A stretch of 29,815 nucleotides of DNA from Elysia marginata. Lineage: Eukaryota > Mollusca > Gastropoda > Plakobranchidae. Positions 1-12,515 of this stretch are shown here, one piece after another. The notes beneath the pieces were generated by a model that saw only the letters and a program-made list of their open reading frames with translations, had not been told where the DNA came from and did no database searches. The translations under genes and the position numbers were made by a program. Numbering within the stretch: the first letter of the stretch is position 1; each line of letters opens with the position of its first letter. The stretch spans positions 153,657 through 183,471 of the forward strand of contig BMAT01009118.1 in assembly GCA_019649035.1 (NCBI GenBank). The letters are read 5' to 3'.

Positions 1-1434
1 AAGATGATGGAGACAGGAAAGAGGGCAGACAGAAATACACAATCAGTTTGATAATAAAAAAGAATGAGGACTCTACTCAAGTAAACATGATTATTATTGA
101 CGAGGCTTCTTATAATTAATTGTCTCAGCCCTAGTCACGCTAAGCAAAGATAGAAAACCTCGTCTATCTAATTTCCCCCGTTTTTTTTTATCGTAGACAC
201 CAATGCCCAGCCCCTCCCTGGCCGTTCCTCAAGTTGTTCTAGCCAGCTCTTATTTCTCTTACTTATTATCATCGCTTACTGCTCACGGATTCGATCTTCC
301 ACAGACTACATAAAGAATTCCACGTCCGTTTCCAAGTCTTTAATAAACCTGTTTCTCTCACTGCAGTTCATATATTTGCTTTGCCTCTACTTCCTAAGTA
401 CGCCCAAGCAAATCTGAATTTATAAAGCAATTTGGATTTATCCTGAAGTTGTAGGCTTCGTATTGTTTCAAAGTATGCAAGTATAGTAGTTGACAGTGAT
501 GTCGGTGTGAGTAGAAGTAGACTTCATTGAAAATGATTACCTCCACTATTTGTTCAAATTTAGATGCATATTTTACAAGTTTAAACTGGCTGCATAAAAA
601 AAAATTATTTAAGGTCTGCTAAGTTTTTAGTAAGCTATCCTCGGTCTCTACTAAGCCACTTACACATCTTTTACGTTGTTGTTCCGTTGAAGTTCAAAGT
701 GCTAATAATCGTAGATTGTTAACCGAGCGTATGTCTCCTTTGTTATTACTGAAAACCTCTGATGAAACAAAGACAAAGAACTGTTTGAACAACGAGAATT
801 CAGCTATTTGATGAGGATTTGCTCGACGGTTTTTCTTATTTAAATATTATTAGCGTTTGTTACACTAACAAAGCTTGCAATGGTGCGTTCAGTGTTTTGT
901 GTTTTAGACAGTGTTGCGATTGATTATTTTTTTTTAAAAGTTCAAAAGTCAGCATGACCTCAATGCTACGAAGGTTTTTTTAAATTTGAATGGACAATAT
1001 CGATTTAATCTTTGCATGCCCTTTCCTGCTAATCACTCCGTTACCATGGCTCTAAGACTTGTTTTGATACCTCTAATACGACGTCGGGAGATCTAACAGT
1101 GATAGCGATAATTGTGTCTCGAACTAGCTGTGTTGTAAGGCCTAGATCTAGAATCTTTCTCTTAGCATCGGTTCGTAAGCATAAAGATAATTGGTCCGTT
1201 GTCGCAGAGATTTTGCATGTCTCTTGCTGGCTTTAGTTACATTGGTTTTTCAGCGCTGGTTTAATATTTTACGGTAACAAATATGTGAAAGTTTTGTACA
1301 ATTGTAACATACACACCCCTGATTGTTTAAATAAACCCGTTTTTTAGGTTTGTGTTTTTTAACTGTTTTAAAAATAACAGAAAACACAATAAAAAAGATT
1401 TTAATTTTTTAAATGAAAAATTTATAACTGTAAT
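1..1434. other. Upstream noncoding DNA
   Basis: AT-rich sequence with many stops in all frames and homopolymer runs. I see no exon with plausible codon content, no tRNA and no recognisable transposon. It may hold distal promoter elements or earlier noncoding exons of the gene downstream, but nothing in the sequence proves this. Confidence 0.6.
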
Positions 1435-1563
1435 AAAATAATTAAGGTAATAATAATGCTGATAATAATGATAATAACAACAACAACGGTAATAGTAATA
1501 TTATTAATAATAATGATAATAATTATAATAGTAACAATAACAATAATAATAACAATAACAATG

Positions 1564-1598
<35 letters not shown>

Positions 1599-1693
1599 GA
1601 TGAAGATGATGATGACAAAGAAAACAATACTAATGAAATAAATAAAATAATAACGATAATACTTGTAATAACAATAATAATAATAACAACTAA
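1435..1693. repeat. Imperfect (AAT)n / (AAC)n microsatellite
   Basis: About 260 bases built almost entirely from AAT, ATA and AAC triplets, with an interrupted pure core of AAT units near 1566-1597. Open frames across it translate to poly-Ile, poly-Leu or poly-Asn on either strand and are artefacts of the repeat. Confidence 0.95.
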
Positions 1694-1779
1694 CGGCCTT
1701 TCTCGAACTATTGAAAGCATTGTCAGGCATATTAAATTTTTTCTTTCGATCCCGGTTTCGTATGCCATGCATTTAGCAC

Positions 1780-2488
1780 TAGACATATAGCGTGTGTTTA
1801 CTTTTTGCTGAAAGAGAAGATGCGGTCTATAGCTAGCTCTGCCTTGTCGTCTGTTGCCTAGTCACACAGGTGAGAGCCGCGCCAGGCACGCGCGCGCGCC
1901 GTATCGATCACACAGGACTCCATCAAACATTAACAAAGGTAGAACTGGCTCCTGGAGCTACGTGTGTGAGTGAGCGCGTTCTAAACACGCAATAGCGAGC
2001 AGGCCGCTGAGTGTCAAACTAGATCGAGATCGAGATACAGTGTTTGTGGATAACGTTTTTATGTATCCCAATATTAATACAGTGCTTGGAGCATTTATTA
2101 GCCTTTTGAATGATTTATCATAGTTTAAACGTTAGAACCTTGTGATCAATACTAGATTGAAGTGTGTGCTTATTTTGACTGGAAGGCCGCCATTCAGGTG
2201 TCGCTTTGCCACGCCCAGTGTGTTGCTGCGAGACTGTAAAATATGGAAACGCGACAAGAGATTTAACATAAATGTAAGCGGATCTTGCTAAGCGACATGT
2301 TTTGTGTTATGTCTATGAGTGTGTTACTAGATTGATTACAAACCCTGGAATATAAGTGCTGTGTAGTTATCACTTTGACAAAGCCAGTGTTGTTCTGCTA
2401 TTTTTCAAAATGGGTTTCCTTCTTTCATTAGGGATAAAAACACAGGTTCATTACAATGAAACAAATCGTTTCTGGCTAGACGGTCACG
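1780..2488 (+). promoter_or_regulatory. Probable promoter / 5' UTR region of the SORBS-like gene
   Basis: Unlike the DNA around it, this stretch contains clustered CpG dinucleotides, including an uninterrupted CG run at about 1889-1899. A strong donor-like site, CACAG|GTGAGA, places a possible intron start at 1870. Two acceptor-like sites lie before the coding start: a pyrimidine tract ending in CATTAG at 2431, and GGCTAG at 2479. A noncoding first exon ending at 1869 and spliced to 2432 or 2480 is therefore possible. The start site of transcription cannot be fixed from sequence. Confidence 0.4.
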
Positions 2489-5400
2489 ATGGATTGTACT
2501 CTTTACTCACATTTGGGTCGATTATCAAGGTATAACAACAGTGTTGGCGCCCCCTCACAGAACGGAGACTCAGTGGCCGATATATTCAGGTCATGTAAGG
2601 CTTATCCAGACATACGTAGTGAGGTCGAAAGACCCGATTCTGGCTGCAGTAACAATGACAATTTAACCACCAATTTTGGCACCGATGCAGACTTTCGTTT
2701 CCAGAACCAGCCCCAGACTCACTCAGGTCTTGACAGTACTGAAACAAAACGTGAAAACTCGTCTTTGTTCCGGCCGGACTTTGCTGACGCCAAACCGACC
2801 CGTTGTGGTGAAGGTACTTCTAGAGATGACTTAGAACGTAGTGAAAAATACGAAGATAAATATATAGATGGTGCTAAAGTGCGAAGATGTGAAGAACCCA
2901 ACTTGTTCCTCGAAAACAAGAATACAAGGCTTGCCGAGGTCTCTGGTAGTTTTACCAGCCTGCCTTCGCTACTATATGGCTCAGATTTAGTGAAATACCG
3001 ACAATCCGCGTCTCTTGAGGCAGATTGCGCTCATCACCGCTCAACTACTAGTTTAAATAGCGATAGGTCTTCTCGGTTAGATCCCCATACATACCAGTCG
3101 TACGCTGCTGGCATCCTATACTCCTCCCGTCGATCTGAAAGATTTGTGAAGCTCCAGAACAATTTTGCCCTTCTTGAACGCATTAGCGAGCTTGGTGAAC
3201 AGACCTGTGAGAAGGGCAGGAAAAGAACAAAAACCTCTGGCCAAGAATCCAACCCACAGGACCATCCTGATTTTGGCCAGCAGCAGCACCCGACTCACGC
3301 TTTAAACGAAATCCAAGAGCTACACTCAGAGTTAAACGAAGCGCAACGAAATAAAGAATTTTTCTACGCAGCTAGTAAAAGCTGGGCTGCTATGGACAGC
3401 GACTTTGGGCGATGGACTCCCAACAAGGAGAAAGGTTTGCAAGTGTCTGCCGGTGTCGGTGAGAGGACCAACTGGTATCAACAAGCGCTAAGCCTATCCG
3501 GCGCTCAGCGTAAAACCTCTTCTCCATCCAGTAAATTGTCTTTGGTTGGCAGCGCAATGCTGAGAGGGAAATCTTTCGGCGATCTTTACAATGTCTACGA
3601 TGGTACGTCTGTGCACATGACCAAAAGTTCCGTCCCGACTTCTGACAGATTGGGCGACTCCATAAAACCTCTTGAAGGGTCCCTTCCCCTCCAACAATCG
3701 TACCTTGAAGTTATGGACAAAGCTGCTCGAAACAAAAGAATGAGACCAATCTATGGAACTCACATAGGATCAAGAGAGAATTCTTACGATAAACGTGTGA
3801 CCGCAAGTGTGAAAAAGCTGAAGCAAGCATTCGACCAAGACCAACCAAAGCTGAAAGCATCGGCCTCATCCCCCGATATCTCACGAAGCAACATCTTACC
3901 AAAATCACAACGAGAAACGGTAGATGATGGGTTGCACCAGACCTCCACCTCATTCTCATGCGATGGGAACTCCGACTATGTTAGCCAGGAAGACATTTGT
4001 TCAGATCATCACGCAAGTGACCCTGATTATTTTGTTGCGTCCTCACTAGAAACGTTACCTTCTTACAGTGATGTCACGCAACAGACTCCCAAGGCAGCCG
4101 GCATGCCAACAGACGTGGCACGCGCAAGCTTGTCCCAAAGTACCGGGAAACCATCACTTGCCGATAGTGATAGTGGTAACGATACAGCTGCCGAGGGGGG
4201 AAGCCTTATGTTGGACTCGAGACCTCTTAACAACGTATCTCAACCCTGGTCTCAAATGACGGAGCTCCAGGACAAATATCGACCTTACCAGAGCGATTCC
4301 AACTCAACAGATACGACGACAGTCGAGGTTCATCACCCCTACGAAATCAGTGTGCACGACCTGCCTAGTCAGAAACTGCCCCCCGAAGAAGACCCAGGCA
4401 TTCTACATGTTAGATCAGCGTCTGCGCCACATCAGGGGAAGCAACTCTCCGTAGCGCCGGAGATGAATCCCCTATACAGAACGAACTCCTCGAAAGACAC
4501 TTTCTTTGGAGAAGATCCAAAGATATCTGAAAACAGTCTGGAAACTATAGACTATGAGATACTTGTTACTAATACTAATCCCGAGAACACGAAAAACTCT
4601 CTGCATGTTATTTCAAAACAGACAGAATCCGATGATAGGTCACCGAACTCCCTTGAAGTCTACAGGACTGAAAAAGATAATGCAGATCCGGTTGATCTCA
4701 GCCACTTTCTTAGCCGCACGCACTCCAAAGATATCTACACCAAACACGTGGAGTCAGCGCCATCGCGAAAGTCCTCTTACAGTGAACCTCCTTTTGGCAA
4801 GTCTGAAGCTTCGTCTCACAGAAGTAGGTCGAAACGGCCAAGCACTGACTTGTCTACACAGGGGCCTCAGGGAGAAGAAGAACAACTCACCCACACCGTT
4901 ATGGCAAGATCTCGTCTCTTAAGTGATCATTCTGATATCCGCAGTGGCGAGACGAGCCCAAATAAAACAATGATTATACCTTCGAACGCCGAGACGGGTG
5001 TGAGCCAGTATGAAGATCTCCTAGCCAAAGCCAGGAAAGAGCGCATGGCCAGGAAAGGCTATCTTCACAGTTATGTAAATGATCCTGACTCCCAAAATAT
5101 CCAGCTCTATACTGCAACCACTGACATGGATATGCGATTTAAGAACGCCTATCCGACAGAGCTTGAAGGAAGAACTGTGTTTGGCAGCTCCTATAGCAAT
5201 CTGATGAACAGGCCGAATGTGGACTCATTACCACCAAACAGTGGGTCACGCTTTGGAAGATTAGATAGCTCCGACCTTGAAGATCCGTTCTCTCCCTCCT
5301 CAACAAGTAAGAGTAATTCTGCTTCCACAAGCAAAAGCAACAAGTATAGAGAGAGAAAAGACACATTTTCTGATGATTTTGTCATTTTTAATAAAGAAGA

Positions 5401-7943
5401 GTCGGATATATCGTCTTATCCTAGTGATATTTTATACCAGCAAGAACCCACGAATTCTCCAAAGTCCTGGATGTTAGACAAAGAAGATACTTTCCCGGCT
5501 GCCAACAGAAATGTCTTAAATAGTTATTCTCAAAAGTCAAATGAGATAGAAAAGACTCAGTTCACTGCCGATGCATTGACCCTAGCTCCAGACCAAACAT
5601 CAATCAAACCCCATGATTTTGAAGTGACAAAGGATGTACCAAAATCAAATATGAAAGAAGCTATTACTTTACAGAGACCTGCTTACCTTTTAAAGCAAGA
5701 GGCTAAACAGAAAGAACTGATCGGGATAACCGCAGGCCGAAGGCAAACTGATAGTCTTGATAATGCTGTTGTTAGTAAAAACATGCCAGATGTAGTGCAG
5801 ATAGACATGAAAGAAGAAACCACGACATTTCCATTTTCATCTCGGAAAGAAGAGAAAGAAGGCCCAGTGGTTTATCCAACAAGCTCGCTACCCAAAGAGC
5901 ACCAATACCGATATCCCCCGTTGTTGGCGACACCTGAAGACGGCGCACAACACGGTCGAACTGCATCGCCTTTTAAAGTCACTGATCTTAGGAGTCTGGC
6001 GAAAAATAGTGAAATTCCGGTGCGAACGTTTCCTCGGATGAATGTTCCTGAAAGCATTGTAGCTTCCGATTTTGCGAATCAGGTTACCAGATCTGCTAGA
6101 GAAGCACAAAACCTTTTCGCTTCTCTCAGCGATTCCAAGTTAGGCCTACAGCAAGGGCCTCAACCACGACCCTTTCCAAGAAAAAACAGCAGACCTACAA
6201 CTGAGAAAAACATAACTCCTAATGCAAGTCAATCACACATCAGACCTTTAATGGAAAGCAACGCAAACAGCAAAGATTCGCGCTTTTCAAATAAAGAACT
6301 TGTGCATCAAATACAGGACCACTATCCTCATAATGCCAATGACTTTCCTGCGAGGAACCGTGGCAGTGGTCACTTTAGTTCTTCCGACGAAAAAGCAGGT
6401 ATGACTTACCTCTCTGGGAGACCGACGTTACCTAATCACGATACAGAAGATAGCTCTATCAGCCCAACCAACTCATCTGATGGCAGTACAGGGACATTCA
6501 TTGTAAATCACAGCGAGGCTGGCCTGGGTGGCTCAACGTCTAGCTTAGACCATTATTACACAAGCCCCACGATTCACTCAGCAGAGCACACCTTTACCCT
6601 ACCCAATGATAACTATCGCTCAAACCAAAGCCACTACGGCTTAAATAGTATGGCCAGCAACAATAATTATACAAGCCATGTCAATGCTTCTAAAAGTCTT
6701 CCAAGAAACTTTTCTGTACCGAGGGATCGCTTCGGCGGCGTGCAAGCTGCTAAACAGTCGGTAAAGCATTTGAAAAATATGTTTGAACAGAAGGCTCAAG
6801 AGCCTTTTAATTCGCAGTTATTTCGTGCAAAGTCTGTACCGAATCTTGCTAAAGAAGAGTCCTCTTCGAAAATCAGGGCGAGGTCTCTTCCTCGTGCTTC
6901 AACCTTTGAAAAACCTTCACCAGACTTGCAGTCCGTTTCAAGTGAAGGGAAACGCGGTAGTAATTCATATTACGGAACTTCTACAGATACAGGGCACGCT
7001 CATTCTTACGCCCATATGCCTTACTTTGCCGATACTGTATCTTCGGACACTCGCAACAGCAATGTCGATGCAAGAATCTTCAAAGTTACTGCACAGCCAT
7101 TACAAATTACGGCATATACTGTAACGTCTTCTTTGCCCGTGAGAAGTCGCTACGACCCTTACATTCCGCCTAACGACATTTACCGGGAGGTAGAGGGGGC
7201 CAGGCTGGGCAGAAAACTGGACGTGCCTCGCAAAAAACCCCACTCGCCTTCCACCGCGGGCAAAATGACCATGGAGTACTTTGACGTGATCGGATCTGAG
7301 TGGCAGCATGGTGGCAGGGGAAGAAAGGCTATGGGGGATCCACTTAATGGAGAAAATGCCAACGATGAGCCTGGAGGTTCGACGACTGGCACTAGCTCTT
7401 ACTCAGATCAGCGTCATAACTCTCTGCTCAATAGTTCAGAAACTGATGACATGAAGCTAAGGGGTCAACAAGGACTCGTTTCAAACAGCAAAGACTCTAC
7501 GCAAATCTTAGCTGGAAGCGATTCTTTCCATCTTCGCAAGGGAGGAAATTCCGACACCCAAAGAGACACAATCGGAAATTCGGGTCTACACAGAAACCAG
7601 CTCCCTTCAAACCCCCAAGAAAAACCTAAACCCCCACCTGTGTACCCTCGCTCTCGTTTTCTCTCTTCTGCATCGAAGGACGGTTACGGTATCTACCAGG
7701 AGCCTCGAGATCAAAACCAGGGGAGTTTTAGAAGAAGCAGCTCTCACCCTGGAAGTAGATCCTTTCAGGATGTTGCTAGCCGACCTGAGACCGGACTCGG
7801 TGACATCTCTAGGTCCAGAAGTGATGACCTCTTGCAAAGTCCGGAACCGGATATTGTCGCTTCGGATACAGTAACGGCATCTACGATACCAGAAAATATG
7901 CAAGGCAAAGCCACTCTGGTGTCGACTTGGATACATGACCAAG
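2489..7943 (+). CDS. Coding exon 1: giant disordered N-terminal region (residues 1-1818)
   Basis: A single 5455-nt exon, open throughout. The ATG at 2489 has A at -3 and G at +4, and an in-frame TAG lies at 2477-2479, so it is the likely start unless an acceptor at 2479 extends the frame. The protein is rich in Ser, Asn, Asp, Lys and Pro, as in intrinsically disordered scaffolds. More ordered-looking islands are at about 205-237 ([15 protein letters not shown] then a helix), about 272-300, about 838-855 ([15 protein letters not shown]) and 1425-1434. [10 protein letters not shown] motif near its end could bind SH3 domains. Basic-serine motifs such as KSVPNL, RSLPRAS and [10 protein letters not shown] look like kinase or 14-3-3 sites. 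The donor is CAAG|GTAATC. The exon ends in phase 1, and its last G joins AA of exon 2 to make Glu. Confidence 0.88.
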
Positions 7944-10900
7944 GTAATCATTTACAGACAATAAATACACTTTGCTCTTTCTCACTCAAGGACATACCTG
8001 TTTTAGTTAATAAGTGAAGTTTTTTAAGCGCGTTAAATGCCAATCGTTGAAACCGCATACCATACGCTAATATGTACTAAAAGAAAAAAAAGCATGCTAT
8101 TCCAACTTAATCCTGGCTGATCACGGCTAGGTCTTTGATATTTAAAAAATAAAAGCCAGATTCTACTTTGAATTTATTTATTTTTAATTAAAATCCAATT
8201 GATCTCTTGCTTAAAAAACTATACACAACTCGATGTATTTAAAATGGTTCGCTCAACTGTGTCAACACGCAGTCACGCTTAAATATTATATCGAAATCTT
8301 GTACGCAATGACTACGGTACCCTTTGCAGAAGCTTATTTTACAGTGTATTCCATAAAAAAAAAACAAGTAACACAACACCTTCGTGTGCACGCGAAAGAG
8401 CGTATCTTCAAGTTGAACCGTATTATTACTAGTGATCTTAAAGAAGTGATTTTTTCATGAAGTATTTTGAAACACACATGAACCGTGCATGCTCTTTTGT
8501 AACAGGTTCTCGGCGGCAGAATAAAAGACTTTTTTTTTAAATAAAGTTTTTGTGCATTATAATGACCATAACAAAGGTTCAATGATCGAAATTCCCCCAA
8601 TTTTCTTTTGTTCTTTTACTTACACAATCATACCTTGTCATTTATTCCTGGCGCTCTTGATGAGTTTAACGTCTCCTTAGCTTCCCGAGAATACTTATTC
8701 GCAGCCATTTATTCCTGCTATGGGTTTCGAATTATGGACCAACTCATTTCTTGTGTCGGGGCTTTTGTTTTTCTCTAATGGCGTTTCCATCTTGTTTACT
8801 TTTTTGGGTATCTGTGGCTGATCGCCTAGTGATTGCTTGTAGTTTTTGTACGGCTATTGTTTTTTCTTCAAACCTTTTTTCGACTTTTTTCTGCACGGTG
8901 GGGCGGATTTTCTTCTCCTTAGAAATTAACGGAAATGTGATTTTTAGCGTGTGTAGTTAAGTTGGTTCTTATGTTTCGTAGTGTAGGTTTTGCTGAGAAT
9001 GCTGAAGCTTTTATAGGCCTGTAAAAAATGAATCTTAAGTTGTTTTGAGTATTTTTTGCTTGAATGATTGAGTTTGCTGTTTTCGCTCCATCAAGCATTT
9101 TGTGTGTTTTATTATAGTTTAGTATTTCAGGTCAAGACGCTCTGTTTTTCCTTACCATTGTCTCATGTCTCATTTCAAGTTAATAATACTATTCAGGCTC
9201 TGGTTGTTTTATTAGTACATAAACACCAAAGTACTTTTCTAACCATCGGACTGTTTTTTTTTTCTTCTTTGTTTAAAATGTACGCCTAAGTTTTGCTATG
9301 TTTTATTTGCATTCATACTCTGTTTAACGTTTTTATTTCTCATTCTGTTAAAAAACAGCTGTTGGTTATGTGGAGTTATTAATAATTTTTCTAAAGATAA
9401 GGAATTTTCTTACACATGCTTGCTTGTTTATATTTGAAAATAAGATAACACACTTACGTTATGCCTAAACATCTTTTTGTCAAATTTTTTTTTATTTTAG
9501 TACTTTATTGTCGTAATAATTTTTTTTGTCGTCGAGTGTTTTTGCTACTTTGCCTTCAAATTTTACCCTGTCTCTCACTCTTCGGCATGTTTCTCCCTCT
9601 CTGTTTCCCACCCCTTCCCAACCTTTACTCCCTCCCACTATTTCTCAACGACCCTAATGTTAGAAACCTATGAAGAAAGACCCCCTGCGATACCTCCTCC
9701 TCCTTCCTCTCGCTCTATCTCCTCTTTCACCGCTTCGGCTCGCCTATCTGCTTCGACCCCGACTCTTCTCACGGAAGACGAGACCCAGCCCGAAAGGCGA
9801 CTGCCCCCTGCAGCAGTTTTCTCCAGTCCGCTACCAGCCCAGCCAGTGGGCGCTTACAGATCCAAAACTCCAGAGTACGAGGGCAGACCAGCCACAACAA
9901 CCTCTTCGGCATCTGCAAGGGCAGGTCTCCTGCGCTCCAGCCGACCTAACACAGACTCCGTCGACACGCAGGCTGTGCGCCAGGCCCGATGGTTATTTCA
10001 ACAACAGCAGGAAAGTAACACCGCTCCACGGCCACCGGTGAAGAAAAGCTCTTCCACTTGGAATGTTCGAACCAGCACGTTCGAGGATGGGAGGACAAAC
10101 GCGCCATCGTCAGCCCGAGCAGGCCAGTATGGCTCACCAACTCAGAGACCACTACAGAATGTTCCTATCCCCAGGGGAGGGCCTCGACAAATCAAGAAAC
10201 AACCTGGCCTACACAGAAGCAGTGCGGCTATGTACAAAAGTAGCCCTTCTTTGGTGGAAGGGAGAGATACCTACGCGTCATTTGGTTTTCAGGGTTTTCA
10301 GACGTCTCCCAGCCGACCCTCAGCAGTTGCTGCGCTTATGGGTGGTTATGAACAGCTTTACGGCGGTGCGGCTCATGGAAACGAGAATCAATCAAGAGTG
10401 ATGGTGAACAAACCTATTGCTGCCGGCAGCAAAACATACAGAGTTCCGGAAAAGTTTATTGAGGTTTATGGTGAAAACCTTTCGCGGCCGAATTTACCCC
10501 TTTACCCCTATCAGCAGCAGGGTTCTTTCGTAGATAGCCCCAATCCTTACCGCCCCTCAGGTCGACCGGATGCTCCAGTTCCCCCTCCTCCACAGAGAGG
10601 AAGCAGTAGTGGAGACAGCAGGTCCATTATGGAGTCTTGGCGGGAGCGCCATGGGAATGCTTCTGAGGTTCAGAGGTCAGGGGTTACCCACAGTCTCGGG
10701 ATCCCTCCTCGACCTCTCTACCCTCAAGGTACACAGAGGGCTAGCGCTTTCCTCTCTTTCGCTCGGTGACCTTGCACCACCCCACCATAACCACGCCCCC
10801 CAGCTCTCCCCAGAGCTGCAGCAGCCAATAGTCTTGTAGAGAGTTTTTCGATTTGCAATTTCACGCTTTTTTGTAGTTGCGCACTTGTCATCCTTTTTCT

Positions 10901-12462
10901 TTTGTTTTTTTTTTCTTTCCTGACCACTCTCTTTCGTCTTAGATTTAGATTGATCTTAGACTCAAATATCTCACAAATCACTGCTTTGTGATGGCTTGCT
11001 GTGGCTTTTTTCAAAACTGCTAGCACTATATTTTAGACTACTGCATGATTGCTGCTTGTAGTATCGTGTTCAGGTGGAAATTTGTTTTTTTTCCCCACTT
11101 TAATGGTATCACAGAAATGGTTTTCATCAAAATCCAGGCTTGATGTTAATGTTTTGATTGCGAGACTACTGCACGATTTGTTTGCTTTTGGCTCGTGGAT
11201 TTTGATCCATCTTTAAGTTCTTTTATTTAAAATAATAGCTTGAAATTACTGCATGCATCTTGCTGAGAGTCAAATAATTTTTTTTTTCTGCCTATACGAC
11301 ACTGACGTTGTCAAAAACATTTTGATTTTAACCAATTTTGCCTTTCATAAGTTTGCCATTTTTATGGTTGTAATATTTCTGTTGATTGTTTTTTTTTTCT
11401 TTTTCAGTAATTTACAAATTTATTTTAAAAAACCCACACAGTTTTTAGTCTGACACCGAAACTTGGCTCTTTGCCATGGTACAATCAAGTTCAAAGCAAC
11501 AGTTTTTTTTTTCTGTACAGAACTGTTTGTCATTGAATTAGTTACTGAAAATTATCTCCCACCCCTGACCCGAGTCGGTTCTTAAAAGAAAATGAATCTG
11601 TCATTATTTATATTCCTTTAGCTCATTCTTGATTGTTAACTGTTTTCTAATTTTAAACTAATGGCATGTTTTCCAAAATATACCTACACATCATATTTTT
11701 TCCCAACTATATAATGTATTTTCAGTAGATTTAATCATGGAGCAATTCACTTTTTTCAATTAGGTCTTGAAATCGTTTTATTTTGTGAGATTCCAAGGCG
11801 AGGAAGTAGACTGTTAGAGAAAGGATTTTTTTCAAGCAATAGCTTATGTTCTTTTATCCCTTGTTCTATTAGTGCCATAGTTTGTGTGTTACTTTCTAAA
11901 GAAAACTTTTTTCCTTATCTTAATAATTTTGTTTTTACCGAAATAATATCAGTGAATCCAACACAACTTTTATATATATATTTATATGAAGACACAAACT
12001 TAGCTCGGGAATTATTAAGTGAATATCGAGAACTCTCAAACTTGCTTAATGATTACAATAAAACATGCTAATAGTTTCATTTCTTTTAATGTTGTTATTC
12101 TTATTTGTTGTATGATTTTCTTGTACATTTTAACATTCGTTGTGTTGGATGGATTGTGAAATTCAAATGACATCTTAGCAATATTATGCCTCTCCTAAAT
12201 TATCTTTCGTCTCCGTCTTTTTGTCTGTTCAGACTTTCGACACCAGACAACAGACGTTATCCGTAAGACTCTACCCACAGATGAGAAGGAGAAAAGGAGG
12301 AGAGAGGAGGATGAGGCGTATAGGAAACAAAGATTGGTAAGTGGTCTCCAAAGACAGAGGAAAAAAATATTAGGAAAATGATTGAGAAGAGGAGAAGAAG
12401 ATGTAAAGTTTTGGATGGGTGAAGAGAGCGAGAAAATCTATGTTGAAAAATGAAAAGATAAC

Positions 12463-12515
<53 letters not shown>

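Noticed and set aside
1422..1786. Open frames over the AAT repeat on both strands
   Set aside because: They translate to Ile, Leu or Asn runs created by the microsatellite.
3034..3959. Several reverse-strand open frames inside exon 1
   Set aside because: Shadows of a long real exon, with no domain and no splice support.
9461..9673. Open frame immediately before exon 2
   Set aside because: Pyrimidine-rich intron end; its composition reflects the splice acceptor tract.
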